From: Pararoseomonas sp. SCSIO 73927
GTDB taxonomy: Bacteria > Pseudomonadota > Alphaproteobacteria > Acetobacterales > Acetobacteraceae
Direction: 5' to 3'
Assembly (NCBI RefSeq): GCF_037040815.1
Contig: NZ_CP146232.1
Coordinates: 992,001 to 1,056,000 of the forward strand
Length of the DNA stretch: 64,000 bases
The notes beneath the pieces are model-generated. The model did no database searches. It saw only the letters and a program-made list of their open reading frames with translations, and was not told the DNA's origin. How positions within the stretch are numbered: position 1 is the stretch's first letter; each line of letters opens with the position of its first letter. Below are positions 1 through 8,140 of this stretch, piece by piece. Position numbers and translations under genes: made by a program.

Positions 1-80
1 CTTGGATCCCCTTCTGGCTGCCGCCATGCCGTCCTGAGACGGTGTTTCCGCGGGACGGGCTCCTTCCTGCCTTTGCAGTC

Positions 81-103
81 GCCTCGGGTCATCGACCCGA
101 GGC
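81..103. terminator. 10-bp perfect hairpin at left edge
   Basis: A perfect inverted repeat has 10-bp arms (GCCTCGGGTC / GACCCGAGGC) around an ATC loop. There is no T-run after it on either strand, so it is not a classic intrinsic terminator. It may end transcription from a gene left of the window. An in-frame stop at 35-37 could be the tail of such a gene, but too little sequence is present to say. Confidence 0.4.
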
Positions 104-158
104 GCACCGTCAGCCGAAAGAGACCAGCTACTAGAAAAAGATGATGGTGAGGGGTCCG

Positions 159-188
159 GGGAGAGGAAGAATTCCTTCTTCCTCTCCC
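159..188 (-). terminator. Probable terminator of the esterase gene
   Basis: The hairpin has perfect 13-bp arms (GGGAGAGGAAGAA / TTCTTCCTCTCCC) and a four-base loop. It lies 47 bases past the stop codon of the leftward esterase gene. Read on the minus strand, a short T-run (TCTTTTTC) follows about 20 bases later. The position and the long stem favour a transcription terminator for the leftward gene. Confidence 0.6.
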
Positions 189-234
189 TGGCCACGGACC
201 GGAAGCGAAGGACGGGAACGAGGCCGTGCCGCGA

Positions 235-1197
235 TCAGCGCGACAGGATGAACCGCAGCCCGCGCTGCACGGCCACGGGGAAGGCGGACATGTGCCCGTC
301 GTCCGGCAGCGTCTCGAAGCCCAGTTCCAGCCCGGGCAGGGGCCGCAGCCGGTCCGCGAGTTCGCGCGCCCCGTCCACCATCCGCATCATCTCCATGCGC
401 GGTCGCCAAGCCGGGTCGTGCCAGGGCGCGAGGCTCTGCTCGTAGGCGCCCACGGTCATCAGCAGGCGCAGCGGCGCGGGGCGGTCCGTGCGGGCGATGA
501 AGCGCTCCGCCGATGTCAGGACCGCGCTGTCCTCCCACCAGATGGCGGGGCTGCCGGCCACGTAATCCCGGAAGGCGCCGGGCCGGGTGAACAGGGCGTG
601 CAGCGCGAAGAGGCCGCCGAAGGAGTGGCCGAGCACGGCGTGGCGCGAGGCGTCGATCGGCGCCGCGCGACGGGCCAGGGGCTTCACCGTCTCCTCGATG
701 AAGTCGAGCAGCTCGTCCGCGCCGCCCGTGCGCATGGCGGGGCGGCCCTCGGCGGCCGGCATCTCCCGGCCGGGCGGCGGGGTGAGGTCGAAGCTGCGGC
801 GGACGAGGTCGTAGGGGTCGTCCGTCCGGTAGCCGATGCCCGCGACCACGGCGGCGGAGCGGATCCCGGCCTCGCGCGGCAGGAAGGCGAGGACGCGGAT
901 TGTGTCCACCACCAGGCCCATCACGGCGTTGGCATCGAGCACGGTGATCATCGGCCATCCCTCGGGCGGGGGCTCGCCGGCGGGGACGTGGAGGAAGACG
1001 CGGAAGGGGTGGCCGCCGCGCGATGCCAGCTCGTGCCGGGTGGTGCGGGGGATCGGCTCGGGCGCGGCCTCCTGCGCCCGCGCGAGGGTGGGGCAGGCCA
1101 GGGTGGGGCAGGCCAGCGCCGCGAGGAGGGGCGCGAGGCCGCGCCGGCGAAGGGGTACGGGGGGATGGAGGGTGGTCCGGATCATGCGGCCACTCAT
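235..1197 (-). CDS. Fes/IroE-like alpha/beta-hydrolase (probable siderophore esterase)
   Basis: The 320-residue alpha/beta-hydrolase belongs to the esterase-D/Fes-type family, which hydrolyses ferric siderophores or simple esters. The N-terminus is basic and then hydrophobic, ending ARAQ at about residue 42, which looks like a Sec signal and implies a periplasmic enzyme. The nucleophile motif GHSFGG lies near residue 191. The probable catalytic His is in GHMSAF near the C-terminus. It diverges from an iron-uptake gene set (DUF3649, PepSY, DUF3325), which supports release of iron from a siderophore. No strong ribosome-binding site (RBS) precedes this ATG, and a second ATG at 1185 is possible. 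The substrate cannot be read from sequence. Confidence 0.8.
   Translation of the reverse strand: MSGRMIRTTLHPPVPLRRRGLAPLLAALACPTLACPTLARAQEAAPEPIPRTTRHELASRGGHPFRVFLHVPAGEPPPEGWPMITVLDANAVMGLVVDTIRVLAFLPREAGIRSAAVVAGIGYRTDDPYDLVRRSFDLTPPPGREMPAAEGRPAMRTGGADELLDFIEETVKPLARRAAPIDASRHAVLGHSFGGLFALHALFTRPGAFRDYVAGSPAIWWEDSAVLTSAERFIARTDRPAPLRLLMTVGAYEQSLAPWHDPAWRPRMEMMRMVDGARELADRLRPLPGLELGFETLPDDGHMSAFPVAVQRGLRFILSR
1085..1114. repeat. Exact 15-bp tandem duplication inside a signal peptide
   Basis: Two identical 15-bp copies (AGGGTGGGGCAGGCC) lie head to tail inside the esterase gene. They duplicate the residues ACPTL in the hydrophobic core of the predicted signal peptide. The length is a multiple of three, so the frame is kept. 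Confidence 0.9.
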
Positions 1198-1328
1198 GCC
1201 ACAGGGGGCCGCCCCCGTGACCGGATCGCCCCTGCGTTCGGGTGCGCGCGGCGGAACGCCCCTGCCGCGCGGCGCGGGGATGGAGAATCGGGTGCTGCGG
1301 CCGGGCCTGCCGGGTTAGGGGCTGCGGC

Positions 1329-1682
1329 ATGACGGCCTGGACGGCGCGCGGCGCGATGGAATGGATTGGCGGGGGCGGCCGCGCGCGCGCCGGCGGCATC
1401 GCCGTGCGGGTGGTGGCGGCGATCCTCGGCGGCTACGCGCTGGGGGCCTTGCTCTCCGCCGCACTGGCCGTGGCGCTGCCCCCTGCGTTGGCCATGGGGC
1501 GCGCGGACGCGGTGCTGACGGGGATGATGGCGGGGCTGGCCGGGCACGCCGCCGCCGCGATCTGGGTCTTCGCGGCGCGCAGCGCGGCGCGGGCCGTGGC
1601 GGGGCTGCTTCTCGCCGCGCTGCCGCTCGCGGCGATGGTCCTGGCCGGCCATTGGCATGCTACGGGGAGGATCCTGCCGTGA
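1329..1682 (+). CDS. DUF3649 small membrane protein, iron-uptake associated
   Basis: A 117-residue protein with about three hydrophobic stretches (residues 25-48, 54-75 and 88-107), so probably an inner-membrane protein. Size and hydrophobic pattern fit DUF3649 proteins, which sit beside PepSY-domain and DUF3325 proteins in siderophore uptake loci. The ATG at 1329 is preferred over upstream codons because it starts just before the first membrane segment. Its stop overlaps the GTG of the next gene (GTGA), so translation of the two is probably coupled. The molecular role is unknown. Confidence 0.7.
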   Translation: MTAWTARGAMEWIGGGGRARAGGIAVRVVAAILGGYALGALLSAALAVALPPALAMGRADAVLTGMMAGLAGHAAAAIWVFAARSAARAVAGLLLAALPLAAMVLAGHWHATGRILP

Positions 1683-3283
1683 AGACCGGCTTCCGGCAGT
1701 CCATGGCGTGGCTGCACACCTGGTCCGGCCTGCTGGCGGGCTGGATCCTCTTCGCCGTGTTCCTGACGGGCACGGCGAGCTATTTCCGGCCGGAGATCAC
1801 GGCCTGGATGCGGCCGGAGGCGTATCGCGCCGGCCCTCCCCCCGCCTCCGCCCAGCCGATGGTGGACGCGCTGGCCCGGATGGCGCCCGGCGGCTTCACC
1901 CTCATGCTGCCGGACGGGCGGGACGGGATGGCCAGCGCCTACTGGCGCGAGGCCGGGGCGGGCCGCCGCGGCTTCCGGGAGGCGGTGCTGGACCCCGCGA
2001 CGGGCAAGGTGGTGCAGGGGCGGGAGACGCGCGGCGGGGAGTTCTTCTTCCGCCTGCACTTCCAGCTTCACTACATGAGCCCGCTTTGGGGCCGCTGGAT
2101 CGTCAGCTTCTGCGCCATGATGATGCTGGTGGCGATCATCAGCGGCATCGTCACGCACAAGCGGATCTTCGCGGATTTCTTCACCTTCCGCCCGCGCAAG
2201 GGCCAGCGGTCCTGGATCGACGCGCACGCGGCGGTGGCCACCCTCGCCCTGCCCTACCACGCGATGATCACCTTCACCGGGCTGGTCACGCTGATGCTGA
2301 TGCTGATGCCCTGGGGGACGCAGCTGGCCTATCCCGGCGACGCGCGCGGCTTCAGCAACGAGGTGTTCGGCCGCGCGGCCCCCGCGCGCCCCTCCGGCCG
2401 GGCGGCGCCACTGGTGGCGGTGGACCCGCTGCTGGCGGAGGCGTCCCGGATCTGGGGCGGCGCGCCCGCCTCGCGGATCACCGTCTCCCTTCCCGGCGAT
2501 GCCGCGGCGCGGGTGGAGCTGCTGCGCGGCCCGGCGGGCCGCCTCTCGTACCAGCGGGACGCGCTGGTCTTCGACGGCGCGACCGGCGCCCCCATCGCGC
2601 GGGAGGGGATGACGGGTGGGGCGGCGGCGACGCACGGCACGATGTACGGGCTGCACCTCGGGCGCTTCGCGGGGCCGGCGCTGCGGGCCCTGTTCTTCCT
2701 CTCCGCCCTCGCCGGCACGGCGATGGTGGGCACCGGGCTGATCCTCTGGGCGGTGAAGGAGCGGCAGGCGGCGGCGAAGGCCGGGCGCGCGGGACTCGGG
2801 CTTCGGCTGGTGGAGGTGCTGAACCTCGCGACCGTGGCCGGCCTGCCCGCCGCCATGGCCGCCTTCTTCTGGCTCAACCGCCTCCTTCCTGCCGGCATGG
2901 CCGGGCGCGCGGAGTGGGAGGTGAACGGCTTCTTCCTTGCCTGGGGTGCCCTGCTGCTGCACGCCACGCTGCGGCTGGGCGGCCGGCGCGGCTGGGTGGA
3001 GCAGCTGGCGCTGGGCGGGCTGCTCGGTCTCGGCCTGCCCGTGCTGAACGCGCTGACAGGCCCCTGGCACCTCGGCGTCACCCTGCCCGCCGCGGAGTGG
3101 CGGCTGGCCGGGCTGGACCTGGTGGTGGCGGCGCTCGGCGCCCTGCTGGCGGGTGCCGCCCTCCACCTCGCGCGGCGGTCGGGGCAGCCTGCCCGGAAGC
3201 CGCGGGGGGCGGCGCCGGCCGGCGGCCCCTCGGAAAGGCGCGGAATGGGCCCTGTGGCAGGGCACGGGCAGGCCGCCGAATGA
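1679..3283 (+). CDS. PepSY-associated TM protein (ferric-siderophore reductase-like)
   Basis: A 534-residue polytopic inner-membrane protein of the PepSY-associated TM family, often linked to reduction or handling of ferric siderophores. The N-terminus (MAWLHTWSGLLAGWILF) is the typical first helix with a His. Further helices lie near residues 140-165, 190-215, 335-360, 380-405, 420-440 and 455-530. Conserved-looking histidines in the helices could bind haem (family knowledge). The start is a GTG overlapping the previous stop. The last helices are followed by a basic Pro/Arg-rich tail. Its end overlaps a tiny ORF that leads into the DUF3325 gene. Confidence 0.85.
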   Translation: MKTGFRQSMAWLHTWSGLLAGWILFAVFLTGTASYFRPEITAWMRPEAYRAGPPPASAQPMVDALARMAPGGFTLMLPDGRDGMASAYWREAGAGRRGFREAVLDPATGKVVQGRETRGGEFFFRLHFQLHYMSPLWGRWIVSFCAMMMLVAIISGIVTHKRIFADFFTFRPRKGQRSWIDAHAAVATLALPYHAMITFTGLVTLMLMLMPWGTQLAYPGDARGFSNEVFGRAAPARPSGRAAPLVAVDPLLAEASRIWGGAPASRITVSLPGDAAARVELLRGPAGRLSYQRDALVFDGATGAPIAREGMTGGAAATHGTMYGLHLGRFAGPALRALFFLSALAGTAMVGTGLILWAVKERQAAAKAGRAGLGLRLVEVLNLATVAGLPAAMAAFFWLNRLLPAGMAGRAEWEVNGFFLAWGALLLHATLRLGGRRGWVEQLALGGLLGLGLPVLNALTGPWHLGVTLPAAEWRLAGLDLVVAALGALLAGAALHLARRSGQPARKPRGAAPAGGPSERRGMGPVAGHGQAAE

Positions 3284-3336
3284 CGCGCCGCCGACCGGAA
3301 GGCACCGCCCCGCCCATCGGGGGGCCGCGCCCGTGA
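3280..3336 (+). CDS. 18-codon linking mini-ORF (possible coupling peptide)
   Basis: An ATG at 3280 overlaps the stop of the PepSY gene (ATGA) and opens an 18-residue Arg/Pro-rich frame. Its stop overlaps the GTG start of the DUF3325 gene (GTGA). It would carry ribosomes across the gap between the two membrane-protein genes. There is no sign that the peptide itself has a function, and it may be chance. Confidence 0.25.
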   Translation: MTRRRPEGTAPPIGGPRP

Positions 3337-3665
3337 CCGCGCTGAGCCTGGCCCTCGCCTATGCCGGCTTCACCGGCCTCTGCCTCGCGATGGAGAGGCA
3401 CCACGAGCAGGTCTTCGGCACCCGCCGGATCCCCTCCCCGCGCGGGCACCTCCTCCGCGGGGCGGGCTGGCTCCTGCTCGCCCTCTCCCTCGCCCTCGCG
3501 GTGCGGGAGGCGGGGCCGGCGCTGGGGATCGTCCTCTGGGCCGGGCTGCTCACCGCCGCCGCCCTGCCCCTGGCCCTGCTGCTGCCCTACGCGCCGCGCG
3601 CGGCGGCGGCCGTGGCGCTGTCGCCGCTTCCCGTCGCGCTGCTCCTGGCGCTGCAGGCCCGCTGA
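3333..3665 (+). CDS. DUF3325 small membrane protein
   Basis: A 110-residue protein with about four hydrophobic helices. It begins MTALSLALAYAGFTGLCLAM and carries a conserved-looking ERHHEQVFG stretch between helices 1 and 2, as is usual for DUF3325 proteins. It is the last gene of the DUF3649-PepSY-DUF3325 operon. The GTG start is set by the overlap with the preceding mini-ORF. DUF3325 members accompany siderophore uptake genes, but their biochemical role is unknown. Confidence 0.7.
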   Translation: MTALSLALAYAGFTGLCLAMERHHEQVFGTRRIPSPRGHLLRGAGWLLLALSLALAVREAGPALGIVLWAGLLTAAALPLALLLPYAPRAAAAVALSPLPVALLLALQAR

Positions 3666-3738
3666 CGCCCGGGCGGCACGGCCCCGCCAAGCCCTTCCAG
3701 GGGCGGGCGCCCGTAACAGGCGCGGGGCCTGGGAGGGG

Positions 3739-4404
3739 TCACCTCCTGCTGCTGGCGAGCGCCTCGATCGTTAGGCGGAAGAAGGCCTCGGCGACGCTGA
3801 GCCCGTGCGTGCGCGCGTAGTCGCGGAGGTCCAGCAGGTCCTTCTCATCGACCGGCGCCTTCCTGCCCCGGGCGGGCGGGGGCAGCGCCCCGGTCCCGGC
3901 CGCCCGACCCCGCCGCCCGTCGAGCAGCGCCTCGGCACGGCCCGCGAGCTGCACCACCCCGTCCTGCTGCCAGGGGCTGAGGCCCTGCGGACGGGGGGCG
4001 GTGTCCACGACGCAGAGGGACCCGATCCGCAGGCCGTCGGCCGTCCGGATCGGCGCCCCGGCGTAGAACCGGACATGCGGCTCCCCCGTGACAAGGGGGT
4101 TCGCCGCAGTGCGCGGGTCGCCCGCCAGGTCCGGGATCACCAGCAGGCTGTCGCCATCGGCCGCCAGCGCGCAGACCGCCTGCTCAATGGGCGTCTCGGT
4201 CAGCCCGACCCCGACCCGCGCCTTGAACCACTGCCGCCTGCGGTCGAGCAGGCTCATCACCGCGATCGGCGCCCGGCAGAGCTGGGCAGCCTCCTGGACC
4301 AGCCCGTCGAACTCCGGTTCCGCCGGCGTGTCCATCACGGCGCACTCGGCCAGGGCGGCCTCGCGCCGGTCTGCGTCGTCATCGGGCGGGTAGGTGGTGG
4401 ACAT
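3739..4404 (-). CDS. GAF-domain protein
   Basis: A 221-residue soluble protein dominated by one GAF domain (about residues 20-155). Diagnostic pieces are the helix with ECAVMDTPAEPEFD, the strand PIAVMSLLD, the segment RQWFKARVG, the VIPDLAGDPR strand-turn, and FYAGAPI followed by IGSLCVVD. This subgroup occurs alone or at the N-terminus of histidine kinases and diguanylate cyclases. No kinase or GGDEF domain follows. The C-terminus has a basic linker and a short helical tail. ATG 4404 was chosen over an upstream TTG at 4422. It is a single gene with no evident operon partner, and the ligand is unknown. Confidence 0.75.
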   Translation of the reverse strand: MSTTYPPDDDADRREAALAECAVMDTPAEPEFDGLVQEAAQLCRAPIAVMSLLDRRRQWFKARVGVGLTETPIEQAVCALAADGDSLLVIPDLAGDPRTAANPLVTGEPHVRFYAGAPIRTADGLRIGSLCVVDTAPRPQGLSPWQQDGVVQLAGRAEALLDGRRGRAAGTGALPPPARGRKAPVDEKDLLDLRDYARTHGLSVAEAFFRLTIEALASSRR

Positions 4405-4947
4405 CTCGTCGGTACTCTGCAAAAGGGCCGGACGCTCCGGGCTGATCCTGGACAGCGCTCCAGGGGCGCACCCTCGGTCCCGTCACCTCCCGCAGCACCC
4501 CGGCTCGCGGTGCCACGACCCCGGCGCGGCGTCGTCCGGGCCGCGGGCCATCCCCGGGAGAGCGGGCCTCGCCGCCCTTCGCGGATCGCCGGCCAGCACG
4601 CCGTTCTCAGTCACGCGGCCCTCCGCAGGGCTGTTGGAGAGGAACTGGGATCGCAAGGGCGTTCTGCCCATCAGTATCCGCAACCCTGCCCGCCCTGCAA
4701 GGGAATGGCGGGAAGCAGCGGTCTCCGGCGGCGTTGATGACGGCCTATTTGTTCTCCGGGCCGGCGGAGCGGGGGAGCATGGCCCCCCGAAATCTCCCGG
4801 GCGGACGCGGCGTGATTGCCCTGAGCCGGAGGTCGCGTCCCCTGCACGCCGCGAGCGGATTGCTGCGGGCCGGCCCGGCTCCGGTCGCTGCGCCCACCCC
4901 CTCGCCGTGGCCGGCGACGTCCTCCTCCGGAGGGACGGAGCCTGGAG
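4405..4947. other. Non-coding gap left of the effector block
   Basis: This stretch of about 540 bases has no convincing gene. Short open frames in it (for example 4483-4683 on the minus strand) have Arg/Pro-rich translations typical of high-GC noise. An imperfect hairpin (arms about CGTCCTCC and GGAGGGACG, near 4918-4938) sits just past the stop of the leftward gene that ends at 4948 and may be its terminator. Confidence 0.5.
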
Positions 4948-7803
4948 CTAGTCGTCCATCTGCGAGTCGAGGTTCGCGCCGTCGCCCTTGTAATCCTTGT
5001 GGTCGAGGTCCTCGAAGTAGATGTCGCTGGTGAAGACGGTGTCCGGGCGCCGGTCCGCGCCCTCCTTCCACTTCTCAAGCCAGGCCTGCACCTCCTCGGA
5101 CCGGTAGTCCAGGATGCCCTGGTCCGACGGCGCGTCGCGCTGGCCGAAGGTGTAGATGGAGGCGTCCAGGTAGCGGTAGCGGTCCAGCCCGCCCTCGGCC
5201 AGCAGCCCGTCCTTGTCGAGTTGTGTGAAGAGCGCCTGCAGGTCGTCGTGGTGCGCGTTCATCGCCTTGCGGTTCTTCTCGTCCAGGATGATGTCCGGGA
5301 TGAGGGTGGCGACGGAGAGCACGGCGGAGATGAAGAAGGAGGGCGCGGCGGCCGCCTTCAGCGCGTTGAGCCCGCCCAGCCCGGCCATGGAGAAAACGCC
5401 TGCCGCCGTGCCGAAGGCGCCGGAGGCGAGCTGCAGCGCCCCCTTGGCCACCGTCTCGTCCGATCCGCTGTCCAGGCCCTTGCGGATGGTCAGCCCGCCG
5501 ATCACGGAATCCAGCACGCCGACGGCGGTGTTGCCGCCCGCGTCCAGTACCTGCAGCACCGCGGAGGCGCCGCGCTTCCAGCCGCTCGCGCCCTCCGGCA
5601 GGTCCGGGCGCGGCGTGAAGCCGTTCTGCATGCCGTCGATCAGCTTCTGCGCGTCGGCCTCCGTGATGCCGCCGCCCAGGCGCTCCGCCAGCTTGCCGGC
5701 ATCGGTGTTGAAGTTGATGGTCCCCTGGATGTTGCTGATCAGCGCGTCGCGGAACTTCGGGTCTACCTCGATCCCGCCGCCGACCGTGCCGGAGCGCTCC
5801 CCGAACAGGTCGGGCAGGGACTTGCTGAGGCCGAACATGTCGGCCGCCGTCGGCGTCGGCGGCGCGCCGACGGGCTTCTTGCCGTCCGCCTTCTCCCGCG
5901 CGCTGGCATTGGCCGTGTCGTAGAGGTCGAGGCCCAGCGTCATGAAGTTCTTGCCGGAGGCGACGAAGGAGATGAAGTCCTTCGCCACGCTCAGCCGCTC
6001 CTCCGGCGTGTCCGCCAACGTGCCGCCCTTGCCGGCGAGCTGGTAGACGCCGGAGGCGAGCGAGATCATGCCGCCGGTGGAGCCGAGCACGCCCGCCTTG
6101 TTCATCTCGTCCAGCGCCTTCAGCGCGCCGCCATCCGTCGCCTCGCTGAGGGAGGCGTACTTGCCGCCGGAGCCGAGCAGCCGCTCAATGTCGTCGCCGC
6201 CGATGGTGCCGTTCTTGGCGTAGAGCGCGCCGAGCTCCTGCATCGCCTTGCCGAAATCGCCGGCGGTTTTCTTGTCCCGGATCACCTCCTCCAGGAACTT
6301 CTCGGATTCCACCAGGCGGCGCGGCGCGTCCACGCCGAGCTTCTTCAGCACCTGCAGCACCGTCTTGCCCGCGTCCTGGGTGGCGGTGACGAGGTTCTCC
6401 TGGCTGACCTGATCCGGGTTCGCGACCGCCTCGTTCAGGTCCATCGTCAGCGCGTCCACCTGCGCGGCCTGGGCGAAGTCCGCGGCCTTCTGCGGGTCCG
6501 CCACGAGGAGCTGGTCGAAGACGCGGCCGATATCAGCCTCCGCCACGTCGGACTTCCCGTCCTTCCGCAGCGCGGCGAGGTGCTGCATGTACTCCGGGCT
6601 GAAGGCCATCTCCTCGAGCCGGCGGGCGGCGTCGCCGCCCCCGGCCGCCTTCTCCAGCGCCGCACCGCGCGCGGCCTTCAGGTCCTCCCCCACCGCGTCG
6701 GAGGAGAGCAGCTCCTCAATGCGGGCATCCACCTTCCCGCCGTCGATGATCGTGTCGAAGTCCTTGCCGATCGTCTTCTCGAGCGACTGGCCGGTGGCGA
6801 TGTCGAGGCCGACCATGTTCAGCCCGTCCTCGGCGGCGCCGCGGGCCTGGAGGGCGCGGTAGAGCTGGGCGCGCTCGTCATCGGCGCCGATGCTGCCATC
6901 CCCCGTGCCGTCCTTCCACTTCTGGAGCAGGTCCTTCCAGGTCAGCTCGTTGACCGTAAGCTTGCGGTTCTTGTCCTTGGGGTCCGCCTCGCCTGTCTCC
7001 ATCCCGCCGAGGTCCGTCTTGCCGACTTCCGGCAGGTCGTGCGCGCGCCGGCCCTCATCCACCGCACCGGTGATCTCGCCCTCGTGCGAGGCCTCGTACT
7101 GCGCCACCGCGCGGTCGTAGAGGCCGGAGTTCACGGCGGAGGAGACGTGCAGCTTCTCCCCGTCCACCTCGAGCCCGATGAAGCCCTCATGGTCCTTGTT
7201 CGGCGGCAGGATCTTCGCGCCTTCCAGCTGCGCGTCCGTCAGGTCGCGCCCGCCCTCCAGCATCCGGTAGCCGTCGTCGTAGCCCTTGATGGTGCCCATC
7301 ATCCCGTCGAACTGACCGGGCGTCATGTCCCGCTGGACCATGACCTCCTTGCCGTCCTTCAGCCCGACCTTCCACAGATCGCCGCTGCCGTAGCCGACCC
7401 AGGAGCTGATCTGGTCCAGCGGCAGGGGATCGCTGCCGCGCAGCAGCCCCAGGCCCTCGTTCCGCACCGTGTTCATCTGCGAGTCCGGCACCTTCGACAC
7501 CGCCTCGGCGTAGTCGTAGAGGCCGGGATTGTCGGCGCGGCGGACCACCACCGTCTCGCCGCCCGCCTTGAAGGCCAGCACCTCGCCGGTCAGGTCCGGG
7601 TGCGCTTCCTGCGCCGCGGCCGGGATCTCGGTGCCGCGCATCTCGGTGGCGGGGGGCCAGACCTCGTTGCTCGTGGCCAGGCGGTAGCCGGAGCCGTCCT
7701 GCCGGGTCTGCAGCGCGGCGGCCAGGACGGCCTCGAAGATCCTGGCAGCGTCCTGACCGGGAACCGCGGCGTCCTTCGGCATCACCTGGGCATCAACGCG
7801 CAT
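4948..7803 (-). CDS. HrpK/NolX-like T3SS translocator or effector candidate
   Basis: A 951-residue, largely helical, acidic protein without a Sec signal. The start ATG at 7803 has a clear RBS (GAGGTGA). The N-terminal third is polar with repeated short motifs (around AVLAAALQTRQDGSGYRL and DNPGLYDYAEAVSKV, with a later NSGLYDRAVAQYE). The middle is helical. Residues about 790-900 hold hydrophobic helices (GVLDSVIGGLTI, GAFGTAAGVFSMAGLGG, FFISAVLSVATLIPDIIL). A large secreted-type protein with C-terminal hydrophobic helices is the pattern of HrpK and HrpF/NolX proteins, which are T3SS translocators or effectors. I make this link by architecture, not alignment. It diverges from the toxin gene at 8141 across a shared promoter region. 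Ends in an acidic tail. Confidence 0.5.
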   Translation of the reverse strand: MRVDAQVMPKDAAVPGQDAARIFEAVLAAALQTRQDGSGYRLATSNEVWPPATEMRGTEIPAAAQEAHPDLTGEVLAFKAGGETVVVRRADNPGLYDYAEAVSKVPDSQMNTVRNEGLGLLRGSDPLPLDQISSWVGYGSGDLWKVGLKDGKEVMVQRDMTPGQFDGMMGTIKGYDDGYRMLEGGRDLTDAQLEGAKILPPNKDHEGFIGLEVDGEKLHVSSAVNSGLYDRAVAQYEASHEGEITGAVDEGRRAHDLPEVGKTDLGGMETGEADPKDKNRKLTVNELTWKDLLQKWKDGTGDGSIGADDERAQLYRALQARGAAEDGLNMVGLDIATGQSLEKTIGKDFDTIIDGGKVDARIEELLSSDAVGEDLKAARGAALEKAAGGGDAARRLEEMAFSPEYMQHLAALRKDGKSDVAEADIGRVFDQLLVADPQKAADFAQAAQVDALTMDLNEAVANPDQVSQENLVTATQDAGKTVLQVLKKLGVDAPRRLVESEKFLEEVIRDKKTAGDFGKAMQELGALYAKNGTIGGDDIERLLGSGGKYASLSEATDGGALKALDEMNKAGVLGSTGGMISLASGVYQLAGKGGTLADTPEERLSVAKDFISFVASGKNFMTLGLDLYDTANASAREKADGKKPVGAPPTPTAADMFGLSKSLPDLFGERSGTVGGGIEVDPKFRDALISNIQGTINFNTDAGKLAERLGGGITEADAQKLIDGMQNGFTPRPDLPEGASGWKRGASAVLQVLDAGGNTAVGVLDSVIGGLTIRKGLDSGSDETVAKGALQLASGAFGTAAGVFSMAGLGGLNALKAAAAPSFFISAVLSVATLIPDIILDEKNRKAMNAHHDDLQALFTQLDKDGLLAEGGLDRYRYLDASIYTFGQRDAPSDQGILDYRSEEVQAWLEKWKEGADRRPDTVFTSDIYFEDLDHKDYKGDGANLDSQMDD

Positions 7804-8140
7804 GCAGTCACCTCGAGCAAGGGAACGAAGTTGAATCGTGGCGGCGCCTATATCGAACCCACCCCGGGCCGGTGAAAACGAAGCTGCGATGAAGGTTCGA
7901 TGATGGCGAAACCAGGAAGATCCTAGAAGGGACCTCATCGATCGACTGAGGGCGGGGCTTGCAAGACCTGTTCCTCGCGGCGGCATACTCCGCGCCCGAT
8001 CACGGTTGCTTGATACGGTGGATCGACGAAGGCAATTGTCTCCGAACTGTCATCGTCTTGGAGTGGCAGCCGGAGCGATCCCGGTCTTGTTTGCCGCGGT
8101 CTCCGGCCTGCCCGGAACGGAAATGACGGAGTTGCCGCGC
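7804..8140. promoter_or_regulatory. Divergent promoter region of the effector genes
   Basis: This 337-base intergenic region separates the leftward HrpK-like gene from the rightward toxin gene. It is richer in AT than its surroundings, notably around 7830-7925 and 8000-8060. The leftward RBS lies next to 7804 and a GGAG lies nine bases before ATG 8141. No known T3SS regulatory box (tts box or PIP box) was recognised by eye. Confidence 0.5.

Noticed and set aside
2..37. Possible end of a rightward gene entering from the left edge (…LAAAMPS, stop at 35-37)
   Set aside because: Eleven codons are too few to tell from chance, although the hairpin at 81-103 would suit as its terminator.
4483..4683. 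A 66-codon minus-strand ORF in the gap left of the effector block
   Set aside because: No RBS, Arg/Pro-rich translation and no neighbour in operon spacing.
4999..7875. A 958-codon open frame on the plus strand opposite the HrpK-like gene
   Set aside because: It mirrors the real gene on the other strand, a common effect at this GC content. Its translation is Arg/Val/His-rich without domains, and it has no RBS.
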